Below, piece by piece: positions 46,788 to 56,754 of a DNA stretch of 64,000 nucleotides. The notes beneath the pieces are model-generated. The model was given only the letters and a program-made list of their open reading frames with translations. It had not been told where the DNA came from and did no database searches. The DNA is from Stenotrophomonas sp. Marseille-Q4652 (GTDB lineage: Bacteria > Pseudomonadota > Gammaproteobacteria > Xanthomonadales > Xanthomonadaceae). How positions within the stretch are numbered: position 1 is the stretch's first letter; every line of letters starts with the position of its first letter. The position numbers were made by a program, and so were the translations under genes. The DNA lies in the NCBI RefSeq assembly GCF_916618915.1, contig NZ_CAKAKE010000001.1, positions 1,240,001 through 1,304,000 of the forward strand, read 5' to 3'.

Positions 46788-48185
46788 TTACTTGCGCTTG
46801 ACGTGCTTCATCAGGCGGCGCTTGGCCTTGATCTGCCGCTCGGTCAGCGGGTTCTTCTTGCCCTCGTAGGGGTTTGCACCCTCGCGGAACAGGAAGTTCA
46901 CCGGCGTGCCGATGAGCTTGAAGCGCTTGCGGAAGAAGTTCTCCAGATAGCGCTTGTACGAGTCCGGCAGTTCCTTGAGGCGGGTGCCGTGCACGATGAA
47001 GGTCGGCGGATTGGATCCGCCCGGGTGCACGTAGCGCAGCTTGGAAACATGCCCGCGAACGGACGGCGGCGGATTGCTCTCCACGGCCACTTCCAGGGTC
47101 TTGTTGACCTCGGCGGTGGAGAATTCCTTCGTCGCCGAGGCATGGGCGCGGTGGATGGCGGCAAACAGCTCGCGCATGCCCGAACCATGGGTCGCGGAAA
47201 TGCGCACAGCCTCGGCCCACGGCACGAACGGGAACTTCAGGGTCAGCATGGTCTCGGCCTGCTCGCGCTCGTAGTCGGTGCGCCCATCCCACTTGTTCAG
47301 CGCGATCACCAGCGCCTTGCCCGCATCGAGCACGGCGCCGAGCACGGTGGCGTCCTGGTCGGTGACGCCCTCGGAGGCATCGAGCATCAGCACCGCGACC
47401 TGGGTGTACTCGATCGACTGCATGGTCTTGAAGACGGAAAACTTCTCCACCGCCTCGTCCACGCGCGAGCGCCGGCGCAGGCCGGCGGTGTCGATCAGTC
47501 GGTACTTCCTGCCATCACGCTCCAGGTCCACGGCGATCGAGTCGCGGGTGGTGCCGGGCACGTCGGAGGCGATCATGCGCTCCTCGCCCAGCAGGCGGTT
47601 GACCAGGGTCGACTTGCCCACGTTCGGGCGGCCGACGAAGGCAATGCGGATGCGCTCGGGATCGTCGTCCAGGGTCTCGGTCGTGCCTTCTTCGGGCAGC
47701 CGTGCGATGACCTCGTCCACGAGGTCGTCCAGGCCCTGACGGTGCGCCGCCGAGACCGTGAGCATCTCGCCGAAGCCGTAGCGGGCGAATTCCGCACGCA
47801 CGGCCATCGAGTCGACACCATCGACCTTGTTGATCAGCAGCAGGGTCGGGCGCGACAGCTTGCGCAGCCAGGCCAGGATTTCATCGTCCAGCGCCGACGG
47901 GCCTTCGCGGCCATCGACGACGAACAGGATCAGGTCGGCTTCCGCGGCAGCGGCTCGGCTCTGGCGCGCGGTAGCACCGGCCAGGCCTTCTTCCTCACCG
48001 GCGATGCCGCCGGTATCCACGATCAGGAACGGGTTGTCGGCATCGAGCCGGCAGGTACCGTAATTGCGGTCACGGGTAACGCCCGGTTCGTCATGAACCA
48101 GGGCATCACGGGTGCGCGTGAGCGCATTGAACAGGGTGGACTTGCCGACATTCGGCCGTCCGACCAGGGCGACCAGAGGCAACAT
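46788..48185 (-). CDS. der: Der, ribosome-assembly GTPase
   Basis: 465 residues with two tandem G domains: [17 protein letters not shown] at about residue 8 and [16 protein letters not shown] at about 181, each with DTGG/DTAG and NK.D motifs, and a KH-like C-terminus ending in Lys/Arg-rich tail. Needed for 50S subunit maturation. It follows bamB as in many gammaproteobacteria. Confidence 0.98.
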   Translation of the reverse strand: MLPLVALVGRPNVGKSTLFNALTRTRDALVHDEPGVTRDRNYGTCRLDADNPFLIVDTGGIAGEEEGLAGATARQSRAAAAEADLILFVVDGREGPSALDDEILAWLRKLSRPTLLLINKVDGVDSMAVRAEFARYGFGEMLTVSAAHRQGLDDLVDEVIARLPEEGTTETLDDDPERIRIAFVGRPNVGKSTLVNRLLGEERMIASDVPGTTRDSIAVDLERDGRKYRLIDTAGLRRRSRVDEAVEKFSVFKTMQSIEYTQVAVLMLDASEGVTDQDATVLGAVLDAGKALVIALNKWDGRTDYEREQAETMLTLKFPFVPWAEAVRISATHGSGMRELFAAIHRAHASATKEFSTAEVNKTLEVAVESNPPPSVRGHVSKLRYVHPGGSNPPTFIVHGTRLKELPDSYKRYLENFFRKRFKLIGTPVNFLFREGANPYEGKKNPLTERQIKAKRRLMKHVKRK

Positions 48186-48196
48186 CCCTTAACTCC

Positions 48197-49405
48197 TTAA
48201 TTGCCCAACCGGAAAGCGGTCAGGTCACCATCAACGTTCTGCACCAGCAGAATCCCGTCGGCCACCAGCGGTGGCGCAATCAGACGATCACCGCCAGCCC
48301 GGGCGCGGGCAGCCAGCTCGCCATTGTCCAGCCGCAGCCAGTGCAGGTAGCCCTTGTAGTCGCCGACCACGGCGTAGTCGCCATGGATGGCGGCACCGGT
48401 CAGCGAACGGCGGGCCAATGCCGGCTGCGACCACATGGCCGCGCCGCTGTTCTTGTCCAGCCCGAACACGCTGCCCTTCTCGTCGGCCACCACGGCCAGG
48501 CCCGAGGAAACGGCCACGCCGCCCGCGCCACCGTGGTCACGAACCCACAGCGGACGACCGGTCGGGCCCTCGATGGCCATGGTCTCGTTCTTGAAGCTGC
48601 TCACGTACAGGGTGTTGCCCTCGAGCACCGGGGCACCGTCGACGTCAGCCATGCGCTCCAGCTCGGTACGCCCTTCCGGCGTGCCAACCTGCTGGTCCCA
48701 TACGGTGCGGCCGTCCTGCATCGCCAGCGTGGAGATCGAGCCGTCATCGTTGCCGATGAACAGCACGCCCGGGCCGGCAACCACCGGCGCGTTGCCACGC
48801 ACGGTCAGGCTTGGCAGTTCGCGCGGATTGAACCAGCGACGCTCACCGGTGTTGGCGTCGAACGCGGTCACGCGACCGTCGTTGCTGCGCACGAAGACCA
48901 TGCCCTGGCCCACCGCCGGAGCGGAAATCACCTCACCCGGAACCTTGGCGCGCCACTTCTCGCTGCCGTTGCTGGCATCCAGGGCGATCACCTGCCCGTC
49001 CAGCGCGCCGACCACGACCAGGCCATCGCCCACGCCCGGACCACCGGACAGGCGCAGCTTGGGCTGCTTCTTTTCCCTGGCCGGCTCGTACGTCCAGACC
49101 ACCTTGCCGGTCTGCAGGTCCAGCGCATGCACGCCACCGACCACGGCAGCGGCATACACGCGGCCATCGGCCACGACCGGGGCCTGGCGGATGCCGATGC
49201 GGCCTTCGCCCTTGCCTACGCTACGCGACCAGACCTTGCTGACGCTGACGCTCGGCTCGAACTTGACCAGCTCCGCCGGCTCCAGCGCCTTCTTGGCTTC
49301 CGCATCCTTGCCAGCGAACCAGCCCTTGACCGTGCTGCAGCCAGACAACGCCACGCCCATGAGCATGACCGTGGCCACACGCTTGATCATCACACCCTGC
49401 TTCAT
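48197..49405 (-). CDS. bamB: BamB, outer-membrane assembly lipoprotein
   Basis: 402 residues. Lipoprotein signal with lipobox LSGC at about residue 23 (ATVMLMGVALSGCSTVKGWF) and repeated PQQ-type beta-propeller blades (for example GRVYAAAVVGGVHALDLQTGKVVW split over blade 2). It scaffolds the BAM complex. Its start overlaps the yfgM stop (TGATG). Confidence 0.95.
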   Translation of the reverse strand: MKQGVMIKRVATVMLMGVALSGCSTVKGWFAGKDAEAKKALEPAELVKFEPSVSVSKVWSRSVGKGEGRIGIRQAPVVADGRVYAAAVVGGVHALDLQTGKVVWTYEPAREKKQPKLRLSGGPGVGDGLVVVGALDGQVIALDASNGSEKWRAKVPGEVISAPAVGQGMVFVRSNDGRVTAFDANTGERRWFNPRELPSLTVRGNAPVVAGPGVLFIGNDDGSISTLAMQDGRTVWDQQVGTPEGRTELERMADVDGAPVLEGNTLYVSSFKNETMAIEGPTGRPLWVRDHGGAGGVAVSSGLAVVADEKGSVFGLDKNSGAAMWSQPALARRSLTGAAIHGDYAVVGDYKGYLHWLRLDNGELAARARAGGDRLIAPPLVADGILLVQNVDGDLTAFRLGN

Positions 49406-50046
49406 CAGATCTGCTCCGCTTCAGGATCGGCGACGGTGCCGCCCGCGTCCATCAGTTTGGTTTCCAGCAGGCGACGCTGCGGTGCCGCCGAGTCCAGCGT
49501 CACCAGCGCCTTGCTGTACAGCTCGCGGGCCTCGTCGCGCTTGGCCAGCGCCATCAGCGCGTCGCCGCGGATTTCCAGGCTGGCGCTGTCGTCGCCATCC
49601 TTGAGCAGCGACAGGGCTTCATCGGCCTTGCCGGTCTCGATCAGGAGACGTGCGACGCGCTGGTCGATCAGGCGCTTGAATTCGCCTTCGACCTTGAGCC
49701 CGCGCAACGTGGCGATGGCGTCCTCGTGCTTGCCGGCTTCGACCTGGGCCTTGGCCAGTTCGAGCACCGCCAGGTCGCGGTAGATGCTGGCCTTGCCGGC
49801 CTCAAGCGCAGCAACGTCCTTGGCTGCCTGCTCCAGGTTGTCCGAGCGCAGGCTGCGGGTCACCGCGTCGTAACGCTGGTTGGCCTCGGCCAGCTTGGCC
49901 ACCTGCTGGGTCTGCCACCACTGCCAGCCACTGATCGCGGCAATGGCCAACACCACGCCGCCAAGGATGCCGGCACCATTCTGCCGCAGCCAGTTGCGGA
50001 CACGTTCACTTTGTTCGTGCTCGTCGAGCAGATCGTCGATCGCCAT
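49405..50046 (-). CDS. yfgM: YfgM-type TPR membrane protein
   Basis: 213 residues. MAIDDLLDEHEQSERVRNWL precedes one membrane helix (about 24-44), then periplasmic TPR-like repeats. YfgM works with periplasmic chaperones and the translocon. Between rodZ and bamB as in related genomes. Confidence 0.92.
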   Translation of the reverse strand: MAIDDLLDEHEQSERVRNWLRQNGAGILGGVVLAIAAISGWQWWQTQQVAKLAEANQRYDAVTRSLRSDNLEQAAKDVAALEAGKASIYRDLAVLELAKAQVEAGKHEDAIATLRGLKVEGEFKRLIDQRVARLLIETGKADEALSLLKDGDDSASLEIRGDALMALAKRDEARELYSKALVTLDSAAPQRRLLETKLMDAGGTVADPEAEQI

Positions 50047-50106
50047 GCGTACTCTCGCCCCGCCCGACTGGGGGAGCCATTGGAATTAGTTGGAAACAGC
50101 CGCGGC

Positions 50107-50940
50107 TCAGTGCGAAACCGGGACCACCGAACCGTCAGAGGATACCGTAAAGCGTGCGACATTGGCTCGCTGGTACGGGGCCAGGTCAACGGCGGCACCC
50201 GCCTGTTGCACCTTGACGGCCGAGGCATTGCCCAGCACGACGCGGGACACCTCGCCCGCCTGGAAGCTGCGCTTCTCGCCGCCACGCACCAACGCTTTCT
50301 CCAGCGTGCGGCCGTCGGCGGCGGTGATGTCGACCCAGCTGTCGCCGGTGAAGTCCAGGGTCAGGGCCGCCACGGGTGCTTGGCGGACCGGCGTCATCGA
50401 GGCGATGTACGGCGCGGCGGGCCTGGGACGTGCCGGGGCAACGTCAACCGGCGCCTGCGCGATCGCCGCCGGAGCGGACACCGGGCCCGATTCGGGAACG
50501 ATATCGAGCGAGGCGGTGCTGGGGGCGCGATCGGCGAACCCTCCCTTGGCCGCGTACCAGACCGGCACGGCCAGCACGGCGGTAATCACCACATACAACG
50601 CCCGGCGCCCCAGGTTCTCGGCGACGCGACGGATGCGCGGGGTATGCATGTGGCTGACCAGGGCCGGCGTTTCCATCCGGGCAATCGGCGATTGCTCCAG
50701 TACGCCACTGATATCCACCCCGAGCAGGCGCGCATAGCTGCGCAACTGCCCTTTCACGAATACCGGCGCGCCCAGCCGCTGCCACTGTTCCTCTTCCAGC
50801 GAGCGGACCACCTGCGCCGGCATGCGCAGTTGCGCGGAAACCTGCTCCAGCGAAAGGCCTGCCGCTTCGCGCGCCTGGCGAAGCATTTCACCGCACCCCA
50901 CTGCAACGTCGAAAGCATTCACAGCTGGATCATTGATCAC
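50107..50940 (-). CDS. rodZ: RodZ-like cytoskeletal membrane protein
   Basis: 277 residues. N-terminal HTH (RQAREAAGLSLEQVSAQLRM, about 20-40), a basic linker, one membrane helix (about 115-135), an Ala/Pro-rich stretch and a C-terminal DUF4115 beta domain with FTGDSWVDITAADG. RodZ couples MreB to the cell envelope and helps set rod shape. Confidence 0.92.
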   Translation of the reverse strand: MINDPAVNAFDVAVGCGEMLRQAREAAGLSLEQVSAQLRMPAQVVRSLEEEQWQRLGAPVFVKGQLRSYARLLGVDISGVLEQSPIARMETPALVSHMHTPRIRRVAENLGRRALYVVITAVLAVPVWYAAKGGFADRAPSTASLDIVPESGPVSAPAAIAQAPVDVAPARPRPAAPYIASMTPVRQAPVAALTLDFTGDSWVDITAADGRTLEKALVRGGEKRSFQAGEVSRVVLGNASAVKVQQAGAAVDLAPYQRANVARFTVSSDGSVVPVSH

Positions 50941-50946
50941 AATGCG

Positions 50947-51762
50947 TCAGTCCCGGGCTTTCATGGCTGCGTCCTCAGGAAACTCCTGGCGCAACCGCTG
51001 TTGATATCGACTGGCGGCAGCCTTGTCGCCCAGCCTGTCCTCAATATGAACGGCAAGTTGTAACACGGAACGTGACGCAGGCGCAGCCGCCAGTCGCCTT
51101 TGTGAAAAAGCGCGCGCCTCGAAAAAGCGACCTGCGTCGAATTCCAGGCGGGCCATCGCCTCCAGCGCCACCGAATTGGCTGGATCAAGTTCCAGTGCAC
51201 GACGCAGGTCCAGGACGGCACGCTCCACCTGCCCGGCCTCCATCGCGCAGTCACCCGCATTGGCCAGCGCCGCGGCCGGACTTGGGTACCCCGGCGCTGC
51301 CAGCGCTCGATCGAACCAGACCAGCGCTTCTGCCGGATAGCCATTGCTACAAAGCCACGCGCCGTAGTTGTTCAGGACAGCGCCCTCGGCGGGAGCCATT
51401 TCCGCGGCCTGTCGATACAGCCGCCCCGCCTCGTCGGCCTGGCCACGCTGTCCGGCGATGGTCGCCAGGACGGTGTAGGCATCTGGCAGACGCGGTTCGA
51501 GCTTCAGGGCCGTCCGGGCATTGGTCTCGGCCTCGTCCAGTGCGCCCTGGCGCAGGCGATCCACGGCCATGCCCAGCACCTGGCGGAACTTGGTGCGTTT
51601 GCGCGACTCGCGACCGTCGTGGACGTCATAGACCTGCGCGACCTGCTGGACCTTGCGGACGCTGCCGGTACGCGCATTCTGCTGCGCGCTCCCGCACCCC
51701 ACCAGGGTCAGGACCGCGATCGTCAGGAACAGGACGGCGTCAGGCCGCCGCATCCTTCCCAT
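50947..51762 (-). CDS. pilF: PilF/PilW, type IV pilus biogenesis lipoprotein
   Basis: 271 residues. Lipobox LVGC (Cys23) in [14 protein letters not shown], followed by TPR repeats ([40 protein letters not shown]). PilF is the pilotin that localises the secretin PilQ. Starts at 51762 and overlaps the rlmN end by about 20 bases; MRRPDAVLF (51753) is an alternative start. Confidence 0.92.
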   Translation of the reverse strand: MGRMRRPDAVLFLTIAVLTLVGCGSAQQNARTGSVRKVQQVAQVYDVHDGRESRKRTKFRQVLGMAVDRLRQGALDEAETNARTALKLEPRLPDAYTVLATIAGQRGQADEAGRLYRQAAEMAPAEGAVLNNYGAWLCSNGYPAEALVWFDRALAAPGYPSPAAALANAGDCAMEAGQVERAVLDLRRALELDPANSVALEAMARLEFDAGRFFEARAFSQRRLAAAPASRSVLQLAVHIEDRLGDKAAASRYQQRLRQEFPEDAAMKARD

Positions 51763-52945
51763 CCCCGCCCTCGAGCTGGCGGCGGAACTCGGCCTGGCGG
51801 CGGGTGCGATCCATCACCTGGCCCTTGAGCTGGCCACAGGCGGCATCGATGTCGTCACCGCGGGTACGGCGCACCATCGTCAGCACACCTGCGTCCAGCA
51901 GGATCTTCTGGAAGGCGCGGATCTGTTCTTCGTCCGAGCGCTCGTAGCGGGTGCCCGGGAACGGATTGAACGGGATCAGGTTGACCTTGCCCGAGTCCTT
52001 GGCCTGCACCGCGTTGTCGAACTGGCGCATCAGCCGCGCCAGCTGGCGGGCATGCTCGGGCTGGTCGTTGATCCCCTTCATCAGGGTGTATTCGAACGTC
52101 ACCGAGTCGCGCTTCTTGTTGCCGCGCAGGTAGCGCGCACAGGACGCCATCAGCTCGGCGATCGGGTACTTCTTGTTGAGCGGAACCAGCGTCCCGCGCA
52201 GTTCGTCGTTGGGCGCATGCAAAGAGACGGCCAGCGAGACGTCGCTCTCCACCGACAGGCGATCGATCTGCGGCACCAGGCCGGAGGTCGAAAGCGTCAC
52301 GCGCTTGTTGGCCAGGCCGTAGCCCAGGTCGTCGCGCATGATGCTCATGGCACGCACGACGTTGTCGAAGTTCATCAACGGCTCGCCCATGCCCATCATC
52401 ACCACGTTGGTGAGGCGGCGCATCTGGTGCGGCACGTTACCCAGGTGGCGCGCCGCGACCCACACCTGGCCGATGATCTCGGCGGTGGTCAGGTTGCGGT
52501 TGAAGCCCTGGGTGGCGGTCGAGCAGAAGGTGCAGTTCAGGCCGCAGCCGACCTGCGAGGACACGCACAGCGTGCCGCGGGTCTTGTCCGGGATGTACAC
52601 CGTCTCGATGGCGTTCTTGCCATCGACGCCCATCGCCAGCAGCCACTTGTGGGTGCCATCGGCGGAGGGCTTGTCGAACACCACGTTCGGGACGACGACC
52701 TCGGCATGGGCATGGAGCTTGGCCCGCAGCGCCTTGCCGAGGTCGGTCATCTCGTCGAAGTCGGTGACGTAGCGATGGTGGATCCACTTCATCACCTGGT
52801 GGGCACGGAACTTCGCCTCGCCGAGGGTCTCGACGAAGAACCGTTCCAGGCCCGCGCGATCGAGGTCGAGCAGGTTCTGCTTGCCAGCAGGCGCAGCCGA
52901 CTTGGGCAGCGGCTGGATGGCGGGTGTCTGTATGACCTCGTTCAC
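51740..52945 (-). CDS. rlmN: RlmN, dual-specificity 23S rRNA/tRNA methyltransferase
   Basis: 401 residues. Radical SAM cluster CGLNCTFC, the [12 protein letters not shown] glycine motif and a catalytic Cys in the C-terminal part (DIDAACGQL). Methylates A2503 of 23S rRNA and A37 of some tRNAs. The Ala-rich C-terminal tail extends past the usual end. Confidence 0.97.
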   Translation of the reverse strand: MNEVIQTPAIQPLPKSAAPAGKQNLLDLDRAGLERFFVETLGEAKFRAHQVMKWIHHRYVTDFDEMTDLGKALRAKLHAHAEVVVPNVVFDKPSADGTHKWLLAMGVDGKNAIETVYIPDKTRGTLCVSSQVGCGLNCTFCSTATQGFNRNLTTAEIIGQVWVAARHLGNVPHQMRRLTNVVMMGMGEPLMNFDNVVRAMSIMRDDLGYGLANKRVTLSTSGLVPQIDRLSVESDVSLAVSLHAPNDELRGTLVPLNKKYPIAELMASCARYLRGNKKRDSVTFEYTLMKGINDQPEHARQLARLMRQFDNAVQAKDSGKVNLIPFNPFPGTRYERSDEEQIRAFQKILLDAGVLTMVRRTRGDDIDAACGQLKGQVMDRTRRQAEFRRQLEGGDGKDAAA

Positions 52946-52960
52946 GACTTCACTTCACTC

Positions 52961-53386
52961 TCAGCGCGAAACCACTTCGGTGGCGGCGAAGAAGTAGGCG
53001 ATTTCAATCGCGGCATTCTCGACCGAATCCGAACCATGGGCGGCATTGGCGTCGATCGACTCGGCGAAATCGGCGCGGATGGTGCCCGGAGCAGCTTCCT
53101 TCGGGTTGGTGGCACCCAGCAGGTCGCGGTGGGCCAGGACGGCGTTCTCGCCTTCCAGGGCCTGGATCATCACCGGGCCGGAGATCATGAACTCGACCAG
53201 CGCGTTGAAGAAGGGGCGCTCGCGGTGCACGGCATAGAAGCCTTCGGCCTCACGACGGGACAGCTGCTTGTACTTGGCAGCCACGACCTTCAGGCCGGCC
53301 TTCTCGAAGCGGCTGTAGATTTCGCCGATCACGTTCTTGGCAACGGCATCGGGCTTGATGATCGAAAGAGTGCGCTCCAGCGCCAT
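52961..53386 (-). CDS. ndk: Nucleoside diphosphate kinase
   Basis: 141 residues. Motifs [13 protein letters not shown] and [20 protein letters not shown], with the phospho-His in the loop NAAHGSDS. Start set by GGAG before ATG 53386. Balances NTP pools. A terminator-like hairpin lies 48 bases upstream in the same direction. Confidence 0.98.
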   Translation of the reverse strand: MALERTLSIIKPDAVAKNVIGEIYSRFEKAGLKVVAAKYKQLSRREAEGFYAVHRERPFFNALVEFMISGPVMIQALEGENAVLAHRDLLGATNPKEAAPGTIRADFAESIDANAAHGSDSVENAAIEIAYFFAATEVVSR

Positions 53387-53433
53387 GGGATGTCTCCAAT
53401 GGATTCGGGCCGCAGGGACCCGAAGGTAACATG

Positions 53434-53458
53434 AAAAAAACCCGCGCCAAAACGCGGG
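53434..53458 (-). terminator. Terminator-like hairpin upstream of ndk (attenuator or end of an unseen transcript)
   Basis: CCCGCG (53441-53446) and CGCGGG (53453-53458) with a 6-base loop, followed on the minus strand by seven T (53434-53440). No minus-strand gene is recognised between it and the TetR gene, so it may attenuate ndk or end a small RNA. Confidence 0.65.
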
Positions 53459-53583
53459 CTTAGCTTGATAAACGTGCGCGGATTGTACGCCGGCCCGCCG
53501 GGTTTGCCCAGTTGCCGGGCGAGCCGGGCCAAGCACAATTCATGCTGCGGCGCACAATGCACCTACGCAACCGGAGGTCTATG

Positions 53584-53601
53584 ATCAAACAATCGTTTGA
53601 T
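53584..53601. promoter_or_regulatory. PsrA-type operator before the TetR-fadBA genes
   Basis: ATCAAACAATCGTTTGAT has 7-base inverted arms and contains CAAAC-N4-GTTTG, which fits the published PsrA consensus of Pseudomonas. It lies 17 bases before the TetR start. Confidence 0.7.
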
Positions 53602-53617
53602 TGAACCTGTTGCCGCC

Positions 53618-54277
53618 ATGGCCAAAGCCGCCCATTTCTCGACCAAGGACCGCATCCTCGGTGCCGCCGAGGAACTGTTCGCCCAGCACGGCTTCGCCGG
53701 CACCTCGCTCCGGCAGGTCACCAGCCAGGCCGACGTCAATATTGCTGCGGTGAACTACCACTTCGGCTCGAAAGAAAACCTGGTCAACGAGGTGTTCCGC
53801 CGGCGCATGGATGAAATGAGCAGTGCGCGCCTCGCCCAGCTGGAGAAGGCACGCACGGAGCGTGCTGGCGAGCTGCGCCCGATCCTCGCCGCCTTCGTCG
53901 AACCCGCCCTGGCCATGGCCCAGGACCGGCAGAGCGGCGGCGCTTTCGTCCGCGTCATTGCCCGCGCCTACGCCGAGAAGAACGACAACCTGCGCAAGTT
54001 CCTCTCCGATCATTACGGCCATGTGCTGCGCGAGTTCGGCAAGGCCATCGCCGCCTGCGTGCCGGACCTGAGCAAGGAAGAGCTGTACTGGCGGCTGGAC
54101 TTCCTCGCCGGGTCGCTGACCTACGCCATGGCCGACTTCGGCCTGATCAAGCGGCCGGCGGGCGTGACCGAAGCCACCCACCGCGCCCAGGCCGCCGCCG
54201 AGCTGATCCATTTTGCCGAGGCCGGGTTCCGCGCAGCCGCGCGGGGCACCCCGTCCTCATCCGACACCACCAAGTAA
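53618..54277 (+). CDS. TetR-family regulator, PsrA-like
   Basis: 219 residues. HTH segment GTSLRQVTSQADVNIAAVNY followed by HFGSKENLVNEVFRRRMDEM, the FadR/PsrA-type recognition region. It begins the plus-strand run with fadB and fadA 27 bases downstream. The operator just upstream fits PsrA, so it likely represses beta-oxidation genes and itself until long-chain acyl-CoA or fatty acid is present. Confidence 0.9.
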   Translation: MAKAAHFSTKDRILGAAEELFAQHGFAGTSLRQVTSQADVNIAAVNYHFGSKENLVNEVFRRRMDEMSSARLAQLEKARTERAGELRPILAAFVEPALAMAQDRQSGGAFVRVIARAYAEKNDNLRKFLSDHYGHVLREFGKAIAACVPDLSKEELYWRLDFLAGSLTYAMADFGLIKRPAGVTEATHRAQAAAELIHFAEAGFRAAARGTPSSSDTTK

Positions 54278-54304
54278 TAGCAGACCAACAAAGGCCCCAT
54301 TACC

Positions 54305-56677
54305 ATGTCCAATTCCCTGCTAATCCGCCGCGCCGCCGTGCTGGGTGCCGGTGTCATGGGTGCGCAGATCGCCGCCCACCTGACCAATGCTGGCGTCGAC
54401 ACCGTGCTTTTCGACCTGCCCGCCAAGGAAGGTCCGGCCGACGGCATCGTGCTCAAGGCGATCGGCAACCTGGCCAAGCTGAGCCCGGCCCCGCTGGCCT
54501 CCAAATCGCTGGCCGCAGCCATCACTCCGGCCAACTACGAGACCGGCCTGGAACAGTTGCGTGACTGCGACCTGATCATCGAGGCCATTGCAGAACGCAT
54601 GGACTGGAAGCAGGACCTGTACAAGAAGATCGCCCCGTTCGTGAACGACACCGCGGTGCTGGCTTCCAACACCTCGGGCCTGGGCATCAACAAGCTGGCC
54701 GACGTGCTGCCGGAGCAGCTGCGCCACCGCTTCTGCGGCGTGCACTTCTTCAACCCGCCGCGCTACATGCACCTGGCCGAGCTGATCCCGGCAAACACCA
54801 CCGACAAGGCGGTGCTGGAGGGCCTGGAAACCTTCCTGGTGACCAACCTTGGCAAGGGCGTGGTCTATGCCAAGGACACCCCGAACTTCATCGGCAACCG
54901 CATTGGCGTGTTCTCGATCCTGTCCACCATCTTCCATACCCAGCAGTTCGGCCTGGGCTTTGACGAAGTGGACGGCCTGACGGGCCCGCTGATCGGCCGC
55001 GCCAAGTCGGCCACCTACCGCACCTCCGACGTGGTCGGCCTGGACACCATGGCCCACGTCATCAAGACCATGGGCGACACCCTGCCCAACGATCCGTGGC
55101 ATGCCTTCTTCAAGTCACCGGCGTGGTTGGACGCCCTGATCGCCAAGGGCGCCCTGGGCCAGAAGACCCGCGGCGGCATCTTCCGTAAGGTCGGCAAGGA
55201 CATCATGGTCCTGGACGTGGAAAAGCAGGACTACCGCCTGTCCGACCGTGGCGCCGCTCCGGAAGTGGTCGAGATCCTGAAGATCAAGAACCCGGCCGAG
55301 AAGTTCGCCCAGCTGCGTGCCAGCTCGCACCCGCAGGCGCAGTTCCTGTGGGCCCTGTTCCGCGACCTGTTCCATTACAGCGCCTACCACCTGGCCGACA
55401 TTGCCGACACCGCCCGTGACGTGGACCTGGCCATCCGCTGGGGCTACGGCTGGAAGCTGGGTCCGTTCGAAACCTGGCAGGCCGCCGGCTGGCAGCAGAT
55501 CGCGCAGTGGATCGCCGAGGACATCGCCGCCGGCAAGTCCATGGTCAATGCCCCGCTCCCGGCCTGGGTGCTGGACGGTCGTGACGGCGTGCATGCTGTC
55601 GAAGGCAGCTACAGCCCGACCGCCAATGCCCTCAAGCCGCGCTCGGACCTGGCCGTCTACCAGCGCCAGCGCTTCCCGGATCCGGTGCTGGGCGAGCAGT
55701 ACGACGCCGGCCAGACCGTGTGGGAAAACGAAGGTGTGCGTCTGTGGACCGACGGCGATGGCGTCGGCGTGATCAGCTTCAAGACCAAGCTCAACACGGT
55801 TTCCGACCATGTCCTCAACGGCATCCAGGAAGCCATCACACTCGCCGAGAAGCAGTTCAAGGCGGTTGTGATCTGGCAGAACGGTGAGACCTTCTCGGCC
55901 GGTGCCGACCTGGCCGGTGCGATGGGCCTGATCAAGGAAGGCAGGATCGATCAGTTCGAAGAACTGGTGGCCAACTTCCAGCGCACCAGCCAGCGCATCA
56001 AGTACGCCCTGGTGCCGGTCGTTGCCGCCGTGCGTGGCATGGCCCTGGGCGGCGGCTGCGAATTCCAGATGCATTCGGCAAAGACCGTTGCCGCGCTGGA
56101 AAGCTACATCGGTTTGGTCGAGGCCGGCGTCGGCCTGCTGCCGGCCGGTGGCGGCCTGAAGGAATTCGCCCTGCGCGCCAGCCAGGCCGCTGGCAGCAAC
56201 GGCGACGTGTTCGCCGAGCTGAAGAAGGTGTTCGAGACCGTGGCGATGGCCAAGGTCTCCAACTCGGCGGTCGATGCCCAGGAGCTGGGTCTGATGCGTG
56301 CCGGCGACCGCGTCGTGTTCAACGCCTACGAGCTGCTGCACATCGCCAAGGCCGAGGCGCTGGCACTGGCCGAGGCCGGCTACCGCCCGCCGCTGCCGGG
56401 CCGCCAGATCCGCGTGGCCGGCGACGTCGGCATCGCCACCTTCAAGATGATGCTGGTCAACATGCTCGAGGGCTATTTCGTCAGCGCCTACGACTACGAG
56501 ATCGCCGAGCGCATCGCCACCATCGTCTGCGGCGACAAGGTTGACCGCAACGCCGTGGTCGACGAGCAGTGGCTGCTGGAGCTGGAGCGCAAGCACTTCG
56601 TCGAGCTGGCACAGCAGGAAAAGACCCAGGCCCGCATCGTCCACATGCTCACCACCGGCAAGCCGCTGCGCAACTGA
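54305..56677 (+). CDS. fadB: FadB-type 3-hydroxyacyl-CoA dehydrogenase/enoyl-CoA hydratase
   Basis: 790 residues. NAD-binding dehydrogenase domain first (VLGAGVMGAQIAAHLTNAG, about 11-30; FFNPPRYMHLAELI), crotonase-type hydratase domain after about residue 470 (GMALGGGCEFQMHSA near 578). The order is opposite to E. coli FadB, where the hydratase comes first; it resembles Bacillus FadN. It catalyses two steps of beta-oxidation and is paired with the thiolase gene. Confidence 0.95.
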   Translation: MSNSLLIRRAAVLGAGVMGAQIAAHLTNAGVDTVLFDLPAKEGPADGIVLKAIGNLAKLSPAPLASKSLAAAITPANYETGLEQLRDCDLIIEAIAERMDWKQDLYKKIAPFVNDTAVLASNTSGLGINKLADVLPEQLRHRFCGVHFFNPPRYMHLAELIPANTTDKAVLEGLETFLVTNLGKGVVYAKDTPNFIGNRIGVFSILSTIFHTQQFGLGFDEVDGLTGPLIGRAKSATYRTSDVVGLDTMAHVIKTMGDTLPNDPWHAFFKSPAWLDALIAKGALGQKTRGGIFRKVGKDIMVLDVEKQDYRLSDRGAAPEVVEILKIKNPAEKFAQLRASSHPQAQFLWALFRDLFHYSAYHLADIADTARDVDLAIRWGYGWKLGPFETWQAAGWQQIAQWIAEDIAAGKSMVNAPLPAWVLDGRDGVHAVEGSYSPTANALKPRSDLAVYQRQRFPDPVLGEQYDAGQTVWENEGVRLWTDGDGVGVISFKTKLNTVSDHVLNGIQEAITLAEKQFKAVVIWQNGETFSAGADLAGAMGLIKEGRIDQFEELVANFQRTSQRIKYALVPVVAAVRGMALGGGCEFQMHSAKTVAALESYIGLVEAGVGLLPAGGGLKEFALRASQAAGSNGDVFAELKKVFETVAMAKVSNSAVDAQELGLMRAGDRVVFNAYELLHIAKAEALALAEAGYRPPLPGRQIRVAGDVGIATFKMMLVNMLEGYFVSAYDYEIAERIATIVCGDKVDRNAVVDEQWLLELERKHFVELAQQEKTQARIVHMLTTGKPLRN

Positions 56678-56754
56678 GTGCGGCAAGAGCTGGCGGCCAC
56701 CACCATGGCCGCCCTTCCCGCCCCTTGTCCGCACCCATTCGAGAGATTGAACAA

